Below are positions 21,960-32,773 of a stretch of 64,000 nt of DNA, one piece after another. The stretch is from Nothophaeocryptopus gaeumannii (Eukaryota; Ascomycota; Dothideomycetes; Mycosphaerellales; Mycosphaerellaceae). Position 1 is the stretch's first letter. Every line of letters starts with the position of its first letter. Both the position numbers and the translations under genes were made by a program. The DNA lies in the NCBI GenBank assembly GCA_031771865.1, contig JASISA010000042.1:2039501-2103500 (forward strand). The letters run 5' to 3'. The notes beneath the pieces are model-generated. The model was not told where the DNA came from, did no database searches, and was given only the letters and a program-made list of their open reading frames with translations.

Positions 21960-23891
21960 ATGCCGGCCACCGCCCTCGGAAAGCGCACTCGAGGCGCAGC
22001 GACGACACCCTCCACGAAGAAAAGCATTGAAGCCGCCAGCGCGCGTACACACACCACAGCTGCAAGCACCCGCCCAAAGCGAAGACTTGCAATCAATGAA
22101 CCGAACGATGAGAATCAGAACCCATTTGTGACTAGACACCAGGATGGAGAATCTGATGATGGGATGGACGTTGATGAAGCGGAGCCGCCGACGAAGAAGA
22201 CGCGTGCATCTAAGAGGACGACACCTGCTAAGCTCAGCGCGCCTGCATCTCGTGTAGAACCTTCTGCTAAGATCCGCTCTCATTTCCGCGTGAAAAAGCC
22301 CGCTGCTGGCGCATACCACGATGGAAAGGACGAGGAAGAGAAGGAGAACACGCCCAGGACCCCGCGACACCGTGACGCGCTTTCCAAGAAGGTGTTCATT
22401 ACGCCACGACACAGAGTTCTTGCCAGCGAAGCAACTGCAAAGACCACACGTACACCGGTCACGCCTTCCAATGCGGCTGTCTACAATCAAGCGCGCCAGC
22501 TCTTCGCGCGATGCTCCGACCCTGGCAAGCTCATCGGACGCGACAGCGAGCGTAACGAGCTCTCTACTTTCATCCAGACCGCGATTGAGTCGAAGTCGAC
22601 GGGATGCCTTTACGTCTCAGGACCGCCCGGCACGGGAAAGAGCGCGCTCTTGAACGAGGTCATCGAAGAGCACACAGCGGACGCAGATGTGCCAGTCTCT
22701 GTCGTCAATTGCATGAGTGTACGAAACACGAAGGATCTGAGCCAAAAATTGGCCGAAGACCTCAAGCTTGATGAGGATGCTGGATTCGAATACTTGAAGT
22801 CCTGCTTCGTGCGCGGCAAAGCAAAGGACAAGAAGAAGTACTTGGTGGTATTGGACGAGGTGGACGTTCTGGTCGATCTAGACCTCGAGCTGCTGTACAG
22901 CCTCTTCGAATGGTCCATGCAGCCAACTTCCCGACTGATTCTGATTGGCATCGCGAACGCCCTCGACTTGACCGATCGATTCCTTCCCCGACTCAAGGCG
23001 CGAAATCTCAAGCCGGAGCTTCTACCATTTATGCCCTACAGCGCCGCACAGATCGCTTCAGTCATTATATCGAAGCTGAAAGGCCTAGTTGGCACAGAAA
23101 CTCAGATCATCCCATTTCTCCAGCCAGCAGCCATCCAATTCTGCGCGAAAAAGGTCGCAGCTCAGACCGGCGATTTGCGCAAAGCGTTCGACATTTGCAA
23201 GCGGGCAATTGATCTGATTGATCAAGAGACCAGAGAGAAGGACGCAACGGCAGCGGAGGAGAACAGTCCATCGAAGACACCATTAATGGAGAACATCAAC
23301 CTCTCCTCGCCAATCCCTTCTCCAAATAGGAAGACGTCTGTCTACACCATCGAAACGGCCCCAAAAGCCACAATCGCCCACATGGCCAAAGTGACCGCGC
23401 AAGTCTTCAGCAACGGCGCAACCCAACGCCTCAATAACCTCAACCTTCAGCAGAAAGCCGTCCTCTGCGCCCTCGCCGCTCTCGAGAAACGCAAACGCGC
23501 TACCCAAGTCGAGCGCACCATGTTCTCCACACCCTCTAAAGCCAACACATCCGCTCCATCCATCAAAGCCCTCTTCGAGGCATACAGCGGCCTCTGCAAA
23601 CGCGAGAATCTCTTCCACGCACTCTCTAGCGTCGAATTCCGAGATGTCGTCTCAGGTCTGGAGACGTTGAGTTTGGTCTCTGCGGTTGATGGGAAAAATG
23701 GAAGCTTTGCTGTACCGATGACGCCGAGTCGGACGCCTGGAAGACCGAAGAAGAATGCGTTTGCTGGTGTGCCTGTTGGTGATGATAGGAGGGTTGCGTC
23801 TGCTGTGGGAGTGAAGGAGTTGAGTACGACGCTTGAGGGGCCTGGTGGGGAGTTGTTGAGGGAGATGTTGGAGGGGGAGGTGGTTGATTGA
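21960..23891 (+). CDS. CDC6: CDC6/Cdc18 replication licensing AAA+ ATPase, 643 aa
   Basis: A single exon. The start chosen is ATG 21960 (MPATALGKRTRG), because the upstream in-frame extension is low-complexity and family members begin close to this basic segment. The N-terminal 190 residues are basic and disordered, with several Ser/Thr-Pro sites followed by Arg or Lys (RTPRHRD, ITPRHRV), likely targets of cyclin-dependent kinase. The AAA+ core follows: Walker A GPPGTGKS at about 221-228, Walker B VVLDEVD at about 296-302, sensor I IGIANALDLTDRFLPRL, and sensor II GDLRKAFDICKRA. The C-terminal winged-helix region includes a YSGLCKRE segment. Cdc6 loads the MCM helicase with ORC at replication origins and is normally destroyed after S-phase entry. 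Confidence 0.95.
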   Translation: MPATALGKRTRGAATTPSTKKSIEAASARTHTTAASTRPKRRLAINEPNDENQNPFVTRHQDGESDDGMDVDEAEPPTKKTRASKRTTPAKLSAPASRVEPSAKIRSHFRVKKPAAGAYHDGKDEEEKENTPRTPRHRDALSKKVFITPRHRVLASEATAKTTRTPVTPSNAAVYNQARQLFARCSDPGKLIGRDSERNELSTFIQTAIESKSTGCLYVSGPPGTGKSALLNEVIEEHTADADVPVSVVNCMSVRNTKDLSQKLAEDLKLDEDAGFEYLKSCFVRGKAKDKKKYLVVLDEVDVLVDLDLELLYSLFEWSMQPTSRLILIGIANALDLTDRFLPRLKARNLKPELLPFMPYSAAQIASVIISKLKGLVGTETQIIPFLQPAAIQFCAKKVAAQTGDLRKAFDICKRAIDLIDQETREKDATAAEENSPSKTPLMENINLSSPIPSPNRKTSVYTIETAPKATIAHMAKVTAQVFSNGATQRLNNLNLQQKAVLCALAALEKRKRATQVERTMFSTPSKANTSAPSIKALFEAYSGLCKRENLFHALSSVEFRDVVSGLETLSLVSAVDGKNGSFAVPMTPSRTPGRPKKNAFAGVPVGDDRRVASAVGVKELSTTLEGPGGELLREMLEGEVVD

Positions 23892-24907
23892 AGGGAGATG
23901 TGAGATGAGATGAGGGAAATGTTTGGGATATGTGTGGAGGATCTGTCGTTACTTTTGGGGTGCATTCGAGGATTATGGACTGCGTTGAGCGGCATTGCGA
24001 GGGGATATGTGTTTAGCGTGGCGTTTTTGGGATGGCATGGCATGGAATTGCATAGCGGAAGGCCTGTGGATGGCTTTTGGATATGAGATGCATGGCGGAC
24101 GACACTACGGCTGCTCAGTATTGATGCATGAAATGAATGAGATCGTTCATACGAAGTCCTTCCCTCGCTTTTCGCTTGATCACTCGCTCCTCCAGGAACA
24201 TCAGACCCAATGCCCTGAGATACAGACTCCGCGTCTGTCTACGAAACTGGCAATCACATGCTTCGATACATCTGCCTACCTTTTCCCTGTGTTCGACAAA
24301 GCTGCTGGCAAATGCGTCTACATATACTTTTTCAATCTTGCTCATCTTCACCAATCATTATTGGTGTAGCCGAAATACCTGATTAAATCGGCGCTAAGCT
24401 GTCTGGTCGTGCTGTCCGTTGTCAACTTGATTTGAGAGATATTGTGCTTCTCCATCATCGTGGCAACTACCGGAATCGCTGTGCCAATTGCGATTTGTTT
24501 TGCTTTCCTTTTGCGTCGTTTTTTTTTCTCTTAAGCAGATGTCGTGTATTGGACGACCCTAGGAACCAGACGGGAGGCTGCTCCCCAACTGCATGATCAG
24601 TCAATCAATTCGCGAGACGTGAGTGTGGAAGACAGAAAAAGGGCCATTTGTTTTTGTGTTCAACCTTTTTGCAAAAGTAAATTCGTCATTCTTGACTGTA
24701 GTAGTGAAGGACGTTGCCTAACTGTAGAGTTGTGGTATCTGGTATCATCATTAAACATCCCCAACACATCCTTTCCTTTCCTTTACATGGACATTCACAT
24801 TCACATCTGGTCTGCCAAACTCCAGGCCTTTCCAAAGACGGTTCGTTCTAGTCTTTCCCTAAACGCTTATAACGCAAGACAACATGAACAAATTCCACGC
24901 GTGGTCA
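23892..24907. other. Intergenic region between CDC6 and the tetraspan gene (3' ends facing)
   Basis: About 1 kb between convergent genes. A T-tract lies near 24520. No coding signal, repeat or RNA gene was recognised. Confidence 0.45.
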
Positions 24908-26492
24908 TCACCGCGGCGCAGGGAAATGCATCTGCCTCGCCTCCGCCCCAGGACTCAACGGCGCCTCATATGCTCCAGGAATCGGCACAGCAGCATAAAC
25001 CTGCTCACCAGGCGCCACCGCACTGAAATGTTCCTGTTGCATTTCCCTGGGAGCCTCAGCCATCAGCGGACTCCTTTGCGCCTCCTCAGGCGGCGTCGGA
25101 CTCCTCTCCCTCGTGGTCGTCGTCACAGGCGTGAAACCCATCTGCTGCATCTTAGGCGTAGCGTTCGTGACCTTGATCGGAGGAGCCTGGAGTCTGAAAG
25201 GAGCTGGTTGATGTTTCTGGTCGGCGTCGATGTACCGGACCTCGCCTTCTTCGACTGCGGAGGCGTTTTTGTAGTAGTCGGCTGATGGTGGGATCCAGCC
25301 TCCATCGCGAGGGCTGAAGGGAGCTGGGGTGTTGGGTGCGGATTGAGAACGGAGTTGAGCGAGGTAGAGATCGCTTCGGGCTCGGTCGCGGGCGTCCATG
25401 GTCTTGCGGAGTTGACGCTTGGAGTAGAATCTGTAGAAGACGATTCCGTAGACGGTGATGGTGATGAGTTCGACGACGATTTCGATGATGGCGCAAAGGA
25501 GTGACCAGTTCTGGAGACGGCAGACGAGTTCGTACGAGACTTCGTTTTGGAAGAGAGATTTGCGCTCGTTGTTGACGCATGCCCAGCCCCACATGTCCTT
25601 GTTGTTGCTGTTGTTCTTTTGAGTCTGGATGACGGCGGCTCCAATGCCCCACATGACGATGCTGAAGACGAAGAAGGCGACGGAGAAGACGGAGTAGTAG
25701 ACTGCGGCCTTTTCCGCTCGCCTGTGACCGCCGCGCCAGTAGCCCCAGAAGATGACGATGGCCATGAAAAGTGATACGACGGCAATGACGAGGAGCGTTA
25801 CTTGTGGCCAGGTCTTTTGCCCGACTGCCCATGGTGGAAGGTTGTTCCGAGGCGGTAATGATTTCGTTGCGTTGAAGATGGCGAATGTTGATGCAAGCAT
25901 GGAAAGTACGATCAGGGAGCACGAAAAGTTGATGCCTCGCAGTAGGAACTTGGCTATCCGTACTCGTGTCTTCACTTTCTGTCGAGCTGTTAGTATCGAG
26001 ATGAGATGTCAGAGACTGTCGATGCCTTACAAGATCGTTTGCTTGCTCCTTGTCTGTGAAATGTTCGTGCTTCTCGAGCACTTGTTCCTCCTTGAACGTC
26101 GGACTCAGAATGTTTCCAAGATCCCTGGGCGGCGCTCCAGGCGTCTTCATTGCGCTCTTGAGTGGGCTCTTGGGCATCTCTCGTGCCGTGACCGGAGGTT
26201 GCCATTCTGTATCGGGCATCTCAACTGAATCGTGCTTGTTGACATAGCCAAAGCCGACGTCTGAGACTTGAGGCTGCGCCATGAAGTGCTGTGTTCGTGT
26301 CTGCGAGAAAGGTAACTTCTTAGGCTCGATGGGAGAGTTGACCGCTGTCGCCTCAGCGAAGCGTGCTGTGCGGGGCGACTTCAGTGACGGAGGTTTGACT
26401 GATAGTGTTGATCGTTCTGTTGATTGCGAGTCTCCGGAGGCTGATCGCTCGCGTACCGCGAACTGTATTTCTTTCTTCTGACTATCTGACAT
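24908..26492 (-). CDS. Tetraspan membrane protein of unknown function, 510 aa
   Basis: Two exons: 26492-26031 and 25978-24908, joined across a 52-nt intron in phase 0. The N-terminal 150 residues are hydrophilic with SP/TP motifs and a PLKSAMKTPG segment. Four hydrophobic segments follow, at roughly residues 165-185 (INFSCSLIVLSMLAST), 210-230 (VTLLVIAVVSLFMAIVIFWGY), 245-270 (YYSVFSVAFFVFSIVMWG) and 300-325 (SLLCAIIEIVVELITITVYG). This is a MARVEL-like layout. The C-terminal 180 residues are a Pro/Gln-rich cytoplasmic tail with an SPTPPEEAQRSP segment. Start ATG 26492 (MSDSQKKEIQF) is preferred over more upstream in-frame codons. The role is unknown; membrane location is inferred from hydropathy alone. 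Confidence 0.75.
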
Positions 26493-28478
26493 GCTGTCAG
26501 ATACTGGGGTTGTATAGACGGTGTAACGTGACGTGAGATGGCTGATGGGTGATGATAGATGCTCTAGGATAGCAGAAGGAAACAAGAGGCCAGCTCTATG
26601 GTCGCAAGCAACACAGAAGGTTGAATTAAGAGAAGATGGTTATGCAATGTTCGGAGTCCAGCTGGGAAGGCAAGAAGTAGAGGTGGTCGAGTGCGGGCAG
26701 CTCTGGATAGATGAAGTGGCAGGCGCTTCGCACGGACATGGACAGGGCCTCGCTAGTATGCCGGGCGCGTACGGTAATAAACGCTGGTTGCTTTTCGGGG
26801 AAGAACACGTTGAAGGTGCAGAAGACAGAGGTTTGGGCGGGATTGTGCTGGCGGGTACTCACTTCTTGTCTGCAACCGCGTGGTCTTCCCGCTCCCAGGC
26901 GTTCTGGCGCTATGATAGGCCGAGCTGCACAAAGGAAGTGGGAAGCACGTCCTATGAAAATAGCCGCTTGGTGTGGGTGGAGGAGGAGCTCGCTGCAGCT
27001 CTCCCGAGGATTGATTGATGAATTCCAAGGCCTCGTCCCGCGAGATCTGCAGAAGGCAGCGTCGTGTGCGCTTTCAATTCGACAAGGGTCTGGCGGAGGG
27101 AGTTGGATATTCTTTCTTCGAGGGAACGGAAGTGGGTGAAGTAAAAGTAGTGTAGACTGCGCCTCTGAAGATCGAAGGAGAGGAGATGTTCATGTTCGCG
27201 CAACGGCGGATGAGAGATCTGATCACCTACCTACCCACCAAGCTTTGCGGCTTCTAAAGCCACCGTCGCTCGAAGTGGACGTATCCATATCCATGTGTGT
27301 AAGCGCCGTGTCGGATCACACTGAAATGCACGGTTATTGGTGATGGCGAGGTCCAGCTGCATCGGCGTTGCAGCACAACACGCTCGGCAGGAGAGACGTG
27401 TTGCCCCAGAGTTTGCACTGTCGCATGCATCTCAGCCAATCAGCGACTCTAAACCCGCCAAGATGGCTGGGTCCGAGTCTCCGACTCACCTCCGGGCGCT
27501 TAACTTCACCTTCTCCTGCGCGCTCACACTCTTCTCTCACGTGGTTGATGACAGTACCGTGTGCGCACCCATATGCGATACCTATACAGTGTCTATGGAA
27601 GTCATGAAGAAGGACCCTTCCTACGAAGAAATGTACCTCCAGGAGCAAAATACTACAAACGTCGAGATTGGGGAATGCGTGCTATATGCTCACCGCAGAA
27701 TCCTCCTCAGCCGTAGGGCTCCAGCTTCAGCCGCGAGGTTCTGGATTCCTTGAGTCAAGGTCGACTTCACACTCTCCGGAGGCGCGACCGCTGTCATCTC
27801 TCTGGCTGCTATTCAGGGTGAGAGGTACAATGAAGTCGCACAGAGTGGCCGTGATCTGCCGTGAGTGGCGGCCATCTCTGAGCCTGAGCACCACGTACGC
27901 CGATGACGTGCAGCCGGTACTACAATTGCGAGAGCCAGGTCGCATGTCGAAGGACTCCTACCTGCTTTGAGAGTCTGCGTTGCTCAGGGTGCAATATGGA
28001 CTTCGAATGCAGCTTCTTCCGTCTTGCGAGGGACTGCTTTGACCACGATTGACCACGCAAGCCAGTGTCGCTATCAAATGCACCATGTGTGGCAAGAATG
28101 AAACATGCACTGCCACGAGGAGCTGAAGTGTGCATGTCAAAATTGTAGGTCTTTATCTATATGTCGAACACTGATGCTATCTCAGGTATTGGCAACTTCC
28201 AATCAGCACGGTCGATCAGCATTCCACTGCAAGTTGATCGTTCCCACGCCGCTGATCAAAAGTCGCCACTCTAAATTCGGAGCAACTTGGCATACACATG
28301 AGCTTGAACCGATCGCTCTTTATCAACGCTTGTAGCTGGTGGAGAGCTTTTGCTCAGAGTTGCCCTGTCACATGCACCGAGCAGAACCCTTATCGTCGAA
28401 TTCGTGGTCGAGATACTGAGTGTCCTTCCGTTGAGTGACGGAGATGTGATGGGACTTCCAATCGTTGCAACGAAGCTG
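26493..28478. other. Gene-poor interval
   Basis: Nearly 2 kb with only short frames on both strands. The plus-strand frame ending at 27753 (up to 138 codons) has no recognisable family. No repeats, transposon ends or RNA genes were seen. Confidence 0.4.
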
Positions 28479-29452
28479 TTACTTCTCGTCCTGCTGCGGC
28501 ATCTTGCTCTTCCTCATGCTATTCCTATATTCTTGCAACACTCCATCGTAGAAGCCGTAGAACCTGGTATTCCGCACACCATCATCACCAGGCCCTGGGA
28601 CAAGATTATCCGCCGGTAAACTTCGCCGCCAGAGTGACCTGGGTGGGACATATTCGTCACGCTTCTCAAGCTCCTCTGGTGGCTCTGGTGGCAAAGCAGG
28701 CAGCGGCTCGGATGCCTCTCTCACAGACTGCGCTCTCTTCATTAAAGAGGTGACATTGTCTTTCGGAGGCGTGCGCGGCGCAAAGGTCACATTATCCTTT
28801 GGCGGAGTTGGCGGCGGACCCCAAACTATCTGGATAGAAGCTTGTCTGATCGAGTGTGATCTGATGACTGATGGGGTCCCTGGTCTCCGAGTCACGGGAG
28901 CTGGAAGCGGCATGCGGCTACTTCGCCAGGCGGATCTCGTGTGCTCGCTGCAGAGGGGACTATCGTCTCCGCTGAACATAGCCTCGGGGCCCTCTGCAAT
29001 GGACGCTGGGCTATCATTCCGCTGTATCACCGGCTGCATCTCAATGGCGATGGCGTCTGACAACGCTGGAGACACATCGTTCTCTCTCCGATACAGGACC
29101 GTCGGCACTGAGAGCTCATCATCTGAGTCGCCAAATGCGAATGGGTTTCCTGGATCTTCGTAGATTGTTCGACGAACTCTGCGGATCCTTCGATTTACTG
29201 CGATTTTCATGTACTCTTCTTCGTTTACATTCCTCGGGCGGGCCGGAGATTCGCTTCGAGGTGTCTCGTATTCGGAATCATCGTCGTCTTCTGCGGCGGA
29301 GAAGTTGTCGAACCATTCTCGATGAGGTGTCAGTATATGATCGTATATTGACCTGGTGATGAGAGGACTGTAGGAAGAAAGTCGAAGCAAGAAACGAAGA
29401 GTTCAAACAGTACTTACCGTCGCAGACAACGAGCCCAGCTCGCCATCCGCAT
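28479..29452 (-). CDS. Hypothetical Pro/Glu-rich protein, 302 aa
   Basis: Two exons: 29452-29418 (35 nt) and 29352-28479, with a 65-nt GTAAGT...CAG intron. The frame is restored in phase 2, giving MRMASWARCLRR then SIYDHILTPHREWFDNF. The body is acidic near residues 30-50 and carries an RRIRRVRRT basic patch. It has proline-rich repeats (TPPKDNVTF and TPPKDNVTS, 13 residues apart) and ends FYGFYDGVLQEYRNSMRKSK. No family was recognised. The protein is probably largely disordered. The first exon is short, so the start is less certain than the rest. Confidence 0.6.
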
Positions 29453-29525
29453 GAACATTTGAAAAAGGCAAGGGACGAAACATTCGCTGAAAGCAAACAA
29501 CACGCTCAAAATCAGGAAGCTCACC

Positions 29526-29541
29526 CGCTCGCTCGCTCGCT
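29526..29541. repeat. (GCTC)n microsatellite
   Basis: About four tandem GCTC units lie in the gap between two minus-strand genes, just upstream of the 28479-29452 gene. Nothing more can be said. Confidence 0.6.
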
Positions 29542-29581
29542 TAATCGCAACTAAATCACGGAATGGGAGAGAGAGGAAAGA

Positions 29582-30850
29582 TTACTTCAACTTACCCTGC
29601 ACCTTCCTCCGATGACACCTCTCACAAAGCCCCTCCCTCAGGAACCCCGTCACAGGTCTCTTACACCTCCCGCACGGATGCATCTCCTCTACAGGCGCAA
29701 TGTCAGCGAAGCTCATGTCGGAACTGTTACTCTTTTTACGGGTTTTACCCTTCAAAGGATCAATCGCGCGGGAGAGTTTAATAGCGAGTTCCTCACCTGA
29801 GGTCATTCCAGAAGGTCCTCCTCTGCCGGAGGAGTTCCGCTGGTACGTCGTGCTGAAGGACGAGGTGGCTGCGCTGGCTCTGGCTTGCTCGGCTCGTTCG
29901 AACTCAGCCTGGTTTTTCGCCTTCCTCTCCAAAGCAGCAGCGAGTTTCTGTTCGGTTGCTAAGGCTCGTGCGTGGGTTGCTTCGCGCCGTTGTCTCTGCT
30001 CCTCAAGCTTCGCATTCGCCGCAGCCAAATCCGCTTGGAAATCGGCGTTCGATTGTGCGAGCTCGGTAGCCGCTCTGTGGCGCTCTTCTCGTATCCAGCG
30101 TTCGCGCTCGGTTTCGCGCATCATGACGATATCCATCCCGTGAGACAATTCTTGGGAGGCGCGACGGACGAGGTCGCGGAAGGATCCTCGACGAGAACCG
30201 GGACGTTGCTGCGTCGAAGAGGGAGTATTATGATCGAATTGAGAGAGGGGTGTGGGTGTACCTGGCCGAGAACCAGGTCTGGGCGTCAAACGAGCGACTT
30301 CTACACTCCCCAAATCGAACCTCCCATCCGCTCCCCTACTTATCAACCGCAGACCTGTGGAACTCGTCTCTGTTACGGGACTCCCCGGCATACTCGAATA
30401 TTCAGAATACTGACCCAATACTCTGGGTCTCGAGCTAGAAGCGTTGGAGTCGGCAGATGGGTTTGCAGAATGAGAATTCTTCCAAGTCGATGCATTAACA
30501 GTCGATCTCCCCGTCGGACGGTCGTCTTCATCAGCCCTTGCCAGGTCACCCAGATGACGGGCTGCGACTCGAGCACCACTCCTTCTCCTGTCATCCATTT
30601 CGAAGCGAAGGTCTCCGGTGGGAGGCTCTTGGGCGGCAGATTGTTGGGCGCGCTGGCGTGAGGCTGGGTTGGTCGGAGCGCCTGCGGAGGCTTGAGGGTT
30701 GGAGGGACGGGAAGAAGAGGTGGTAGAGGGGGCGGCTGCGGTGCCAGGCTGCTTGCCCTTAGGATCAGCTTGAGCTTTACGCTTGTAATGCTGCCATTGC
30801 TCGTCTTGGGCGGAGATGGGATCGTAGATGGAGTGATGGATGGAATCCAT
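29582..30850 (-). CDS. Hypothetical coiled-coil protein with C-terminal CxxC pairs, 422 aa
   Basis: A single exon from ATG 30850 (MDSIHHSIYDPISAQDEQW). Residues 30-220 are low-complexity and rich in Ser, Pro, Arg and Thr. Residues of about 240-330 form a strongly predicted coiled coil (ETERERWIREERHRAATELAQ and onward, heptad-like with Ala, Gln and Glu). The last 35 residues contain two cysteine pairs (CGRCKRPVTGF and LCERCHRRK), a small zinc-ribbon-like end. No named family was recognised. The layout suggests a scaffold or structural protein, which is inference. Confidence 0.7.
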   Translation of the reverse strand: MDSIHHSIYDPISAQDEQWQHYKRKAQADPKGKQPGTAAAPSTTSSSRPSNPQASAGAPTNPASRQRAQQSAAQEPPTGDLRFEMDDRRRSGARVAARHLGDLARADEDDRPTGRSTVNASTWKNSHSANPSADSNASSSRPRVLGQYSEYSSMPGSPVTETSSTGLRLISRGADGRFDLGSVEVARLTPRPGSRPGTPTPLSQFDHNTPSSTQQRPGSRRGSFRDLVRRASQELSHGMDIVMMRETERERWIREERHRAATELAQSNADFQADLAAANAKLEEQRQRREATHARALATEQKLAAALERKAKNQAEFERAEQARASAATSSFSTTYQRNSSGRGGPSGMTSGEELAIKLSRAIDPLKGKTRKKSNSSDMSFADIAPVEEMHPCGRCKRPVTGFLREGLCERCHRRKVQGKLK

Positions 30851-31657
30851 TATTTACTGTCGTTCGATCACGTACCGTTGAATGAATAATCGAATCAATT
30901 CCGAAACACGCTCGAAGTAAAATTGTAGTGATAAGTCTGAACTCCTGGTGTAGGTCCTGCTACCACCGGAAACAGATAAGCTTGTATGTTCTTTGTTTGA
31001 CGCTGTGCGGGTTGAGTGTATTGAGAGGAAGGTGGGTTGGGATTTGAACAAGAGCATTACATTACTCTTGATGCCGACCGAGAGAACAAAGAGACATTGT
31101 CTTGATGGAGGCGAGACAAAGGGCATTGTGAATCTCAAGCGCTCCTTGTGACTCTTTCGGGAAAGTCATTGTCTCTCTCGACCATCGCGAGACAGAACAA
31201 TACTAAAGCAAGACAGACCAAGACGTACCGCAGTAGCGTGGCACCAAGACGGCTGAAACGAGACGGAAAGGGTGACAAATCTTGCTCACCGAGTTGGACG
31301 GTGCTGCTTCAGATAACTCTTCTTCGATGGTAACAATGCTATTCGTTTTTGCTATGTAGCAATCCGCAACAAGAACAACACTTGACTCCTGGTGACCCAT
31401 TGCTCCGTCCTGCGCCGTCGCCTCATACTCAATGTATCAGACAAAGATGGGAAAGTTACAATTCGGAAGAAGATGAAAGTGGCCTCTGGCCAAGCATATG
31501 ACAAGACGAGAGATTGAATGCCACTCTGAGGCCATTAGGAACATCTGGATCACAAGCCTAAACAAGAACAGTCAGTCAGCCAGATGTTCGAGACATGTTG
31601 TGTTATGTGTGGTTGGGAAGGTCATACCCATTACCCATCAAATCCCAACCAATCCAA
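30851..31657. other. Intergenic region
   Basis: It contains the 5' flank of the coiled-coil gene and the 3' flank of the GPI-type gene. No coding signal, repeat or RNA gene was recognised. Confidence 0.4.
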
Positions 31658-32773
31658 CTATAACGCAAAAGCCAGCGCACCAACGACAACCGACAATACA
31701 ACACTGGTGACAAAGCCAAAGCGGCTATAGCTGCTAGATGCGCCACCGGCATACGCAGATGGAATAGCGCTTGTGTCGCCAGAGACAGAGGGAGCTGGGC
31801 TCTCGCCGCCAGTGGCAGGTGTAGTAGCGCCGGTGCCCATTGGCATGACGCCAGATGGCATACCAGCACCACCGGTAGCAGCAGCACGGCACTCTGGACC
31901 GGGGCATTGCACGGTGGTGGTACTACCGGTTGGGTATGGAGGAGCGGTGCCAGAGTCGGCGGATCCTGGGCCGCATGGGACGTTGCTGGCGGAGGTGGTG
32001 CCAGCAGCACCGCTCCAGGGAGAAGTACCAGCGCCAGCCGTTGGGCCCGGGTTTTGGCCTAGCATGTCCGTCAGCATGGGTGCTCTAGAAGCTTGCGAGT
32101 TGAAGAACGAACCTTGACCATCGGACATCTGCTCAACGGGAGTTGCAGTTGGACCTGGGTTTTGGACCGGGAGGCAAGTCAGCAAGAGATTTGTGAATGA
32201 GTTCGAATAGAAAGACATGCCTTGACCATCGCTTATTTGCTGAAGTGGAGTTCCTGTAGGAGTGGATGGAGCGACTGGAGTACCGCTGGTAGCTTCGCAG
32301 TCGCAAGGTTCAGTAATGGTAACTGGGATAGGAGTCTTGTCGCAGACAGTGCATTCCTTGACGGTGACGGTGTAGCCTTGAGGGACGTGACTTGGGCCAG
32401 GCGTCCAGGTAGGTGTCTCTTCTGTGCAGAATTCCGTCACGGTATATGTGGCTGGGACGGTACCTGTTGGGCACAGAGACATGTAGGTAGTGGTGTAGAC
32501 AGTCGTGTGACCGACTGGCTTCGAGGTTGATGCAGTTGGTGCAGGAGTCATCATGCTGTCACCATTGCACTCCGGACAGTACGTGACAGTGACGCCGTTG
32601 GTCACGGTGATCATCGTCTCCATTGGCGCAGTCGGGCAGTCATCGATCGTGACGGTGGTGTAAGAGACCGGGGCAGCGCTAGACCCGCCGCCGTAAGTTG
32701 GCGGAGACGATTGTGCAGATGCGCTGGCGACGGCCATCGCCATAGCGGCGGTGCGTGCTTCTCTGACCTTCAT
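31658..32773 (-). CDS. GPI-anchored-type cell surface protein with PIR-like repeats, 371 aa
   Basis: The open frame starts at ATG 32773 with a short basic stretch and an alanine-rich hydrophobic segment (AAMAMAVASASA) that resembles a secretion signal. The body is rich in Thr, Pro, Ser and Gly, with Thr-Val-Thr strings and paired cysteines (TVTYCPECNG, KECTVCDK, EPCDCEA). Two blocks read TPLQQISDGQG and TPVEQMSDGQG, close to the PIR repeat core Q-[IV]-x-D-G-Q of fungal wall proteins. The C-terminus is Ser/Gly-rich and ends in a hydrophobic tail (FVTSVVLSVVVGALAFAL), the usual signal for a GPI anchor. After each DGQ the sequence contains a GTCAAG that could be a splice donor, so one or two in-frame introns near 32045-32215 are possible. 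Confidence 0.75.
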   Translation of the reverse strand: MKVREARTAAMAMAVASASAQSSPPTYGGGSSAAPVSYTTVTIDDCPTAPMETMITVTNGVTVTYCPECNGDSMMTPAPTASTSKPVGHTTVYTTTYMSLCPTGTVPATYTVTEFCTEETPTWTPGPSHVPQGYTVTVKECTVCDKTPIPVTITEPCDCEATSGTPVAPSTPTGTPLQQISDGQGMSFYSNSFTNLLLTCLPVQNPGPTATPVEQMSDGQGSFFNSQASRAPMLTDMLGQNPGPTAGAGTSPWSGAAGTTSASNVPCGPGSADSGTAPPYPTGSTTTVQCPGPECRAAATGGAGMPSGVMPMGTGATTPATGGESPAPSVSGDTSAIPSAYAGGASSSYSRFGFVTSVVLSVVVGALAFAL

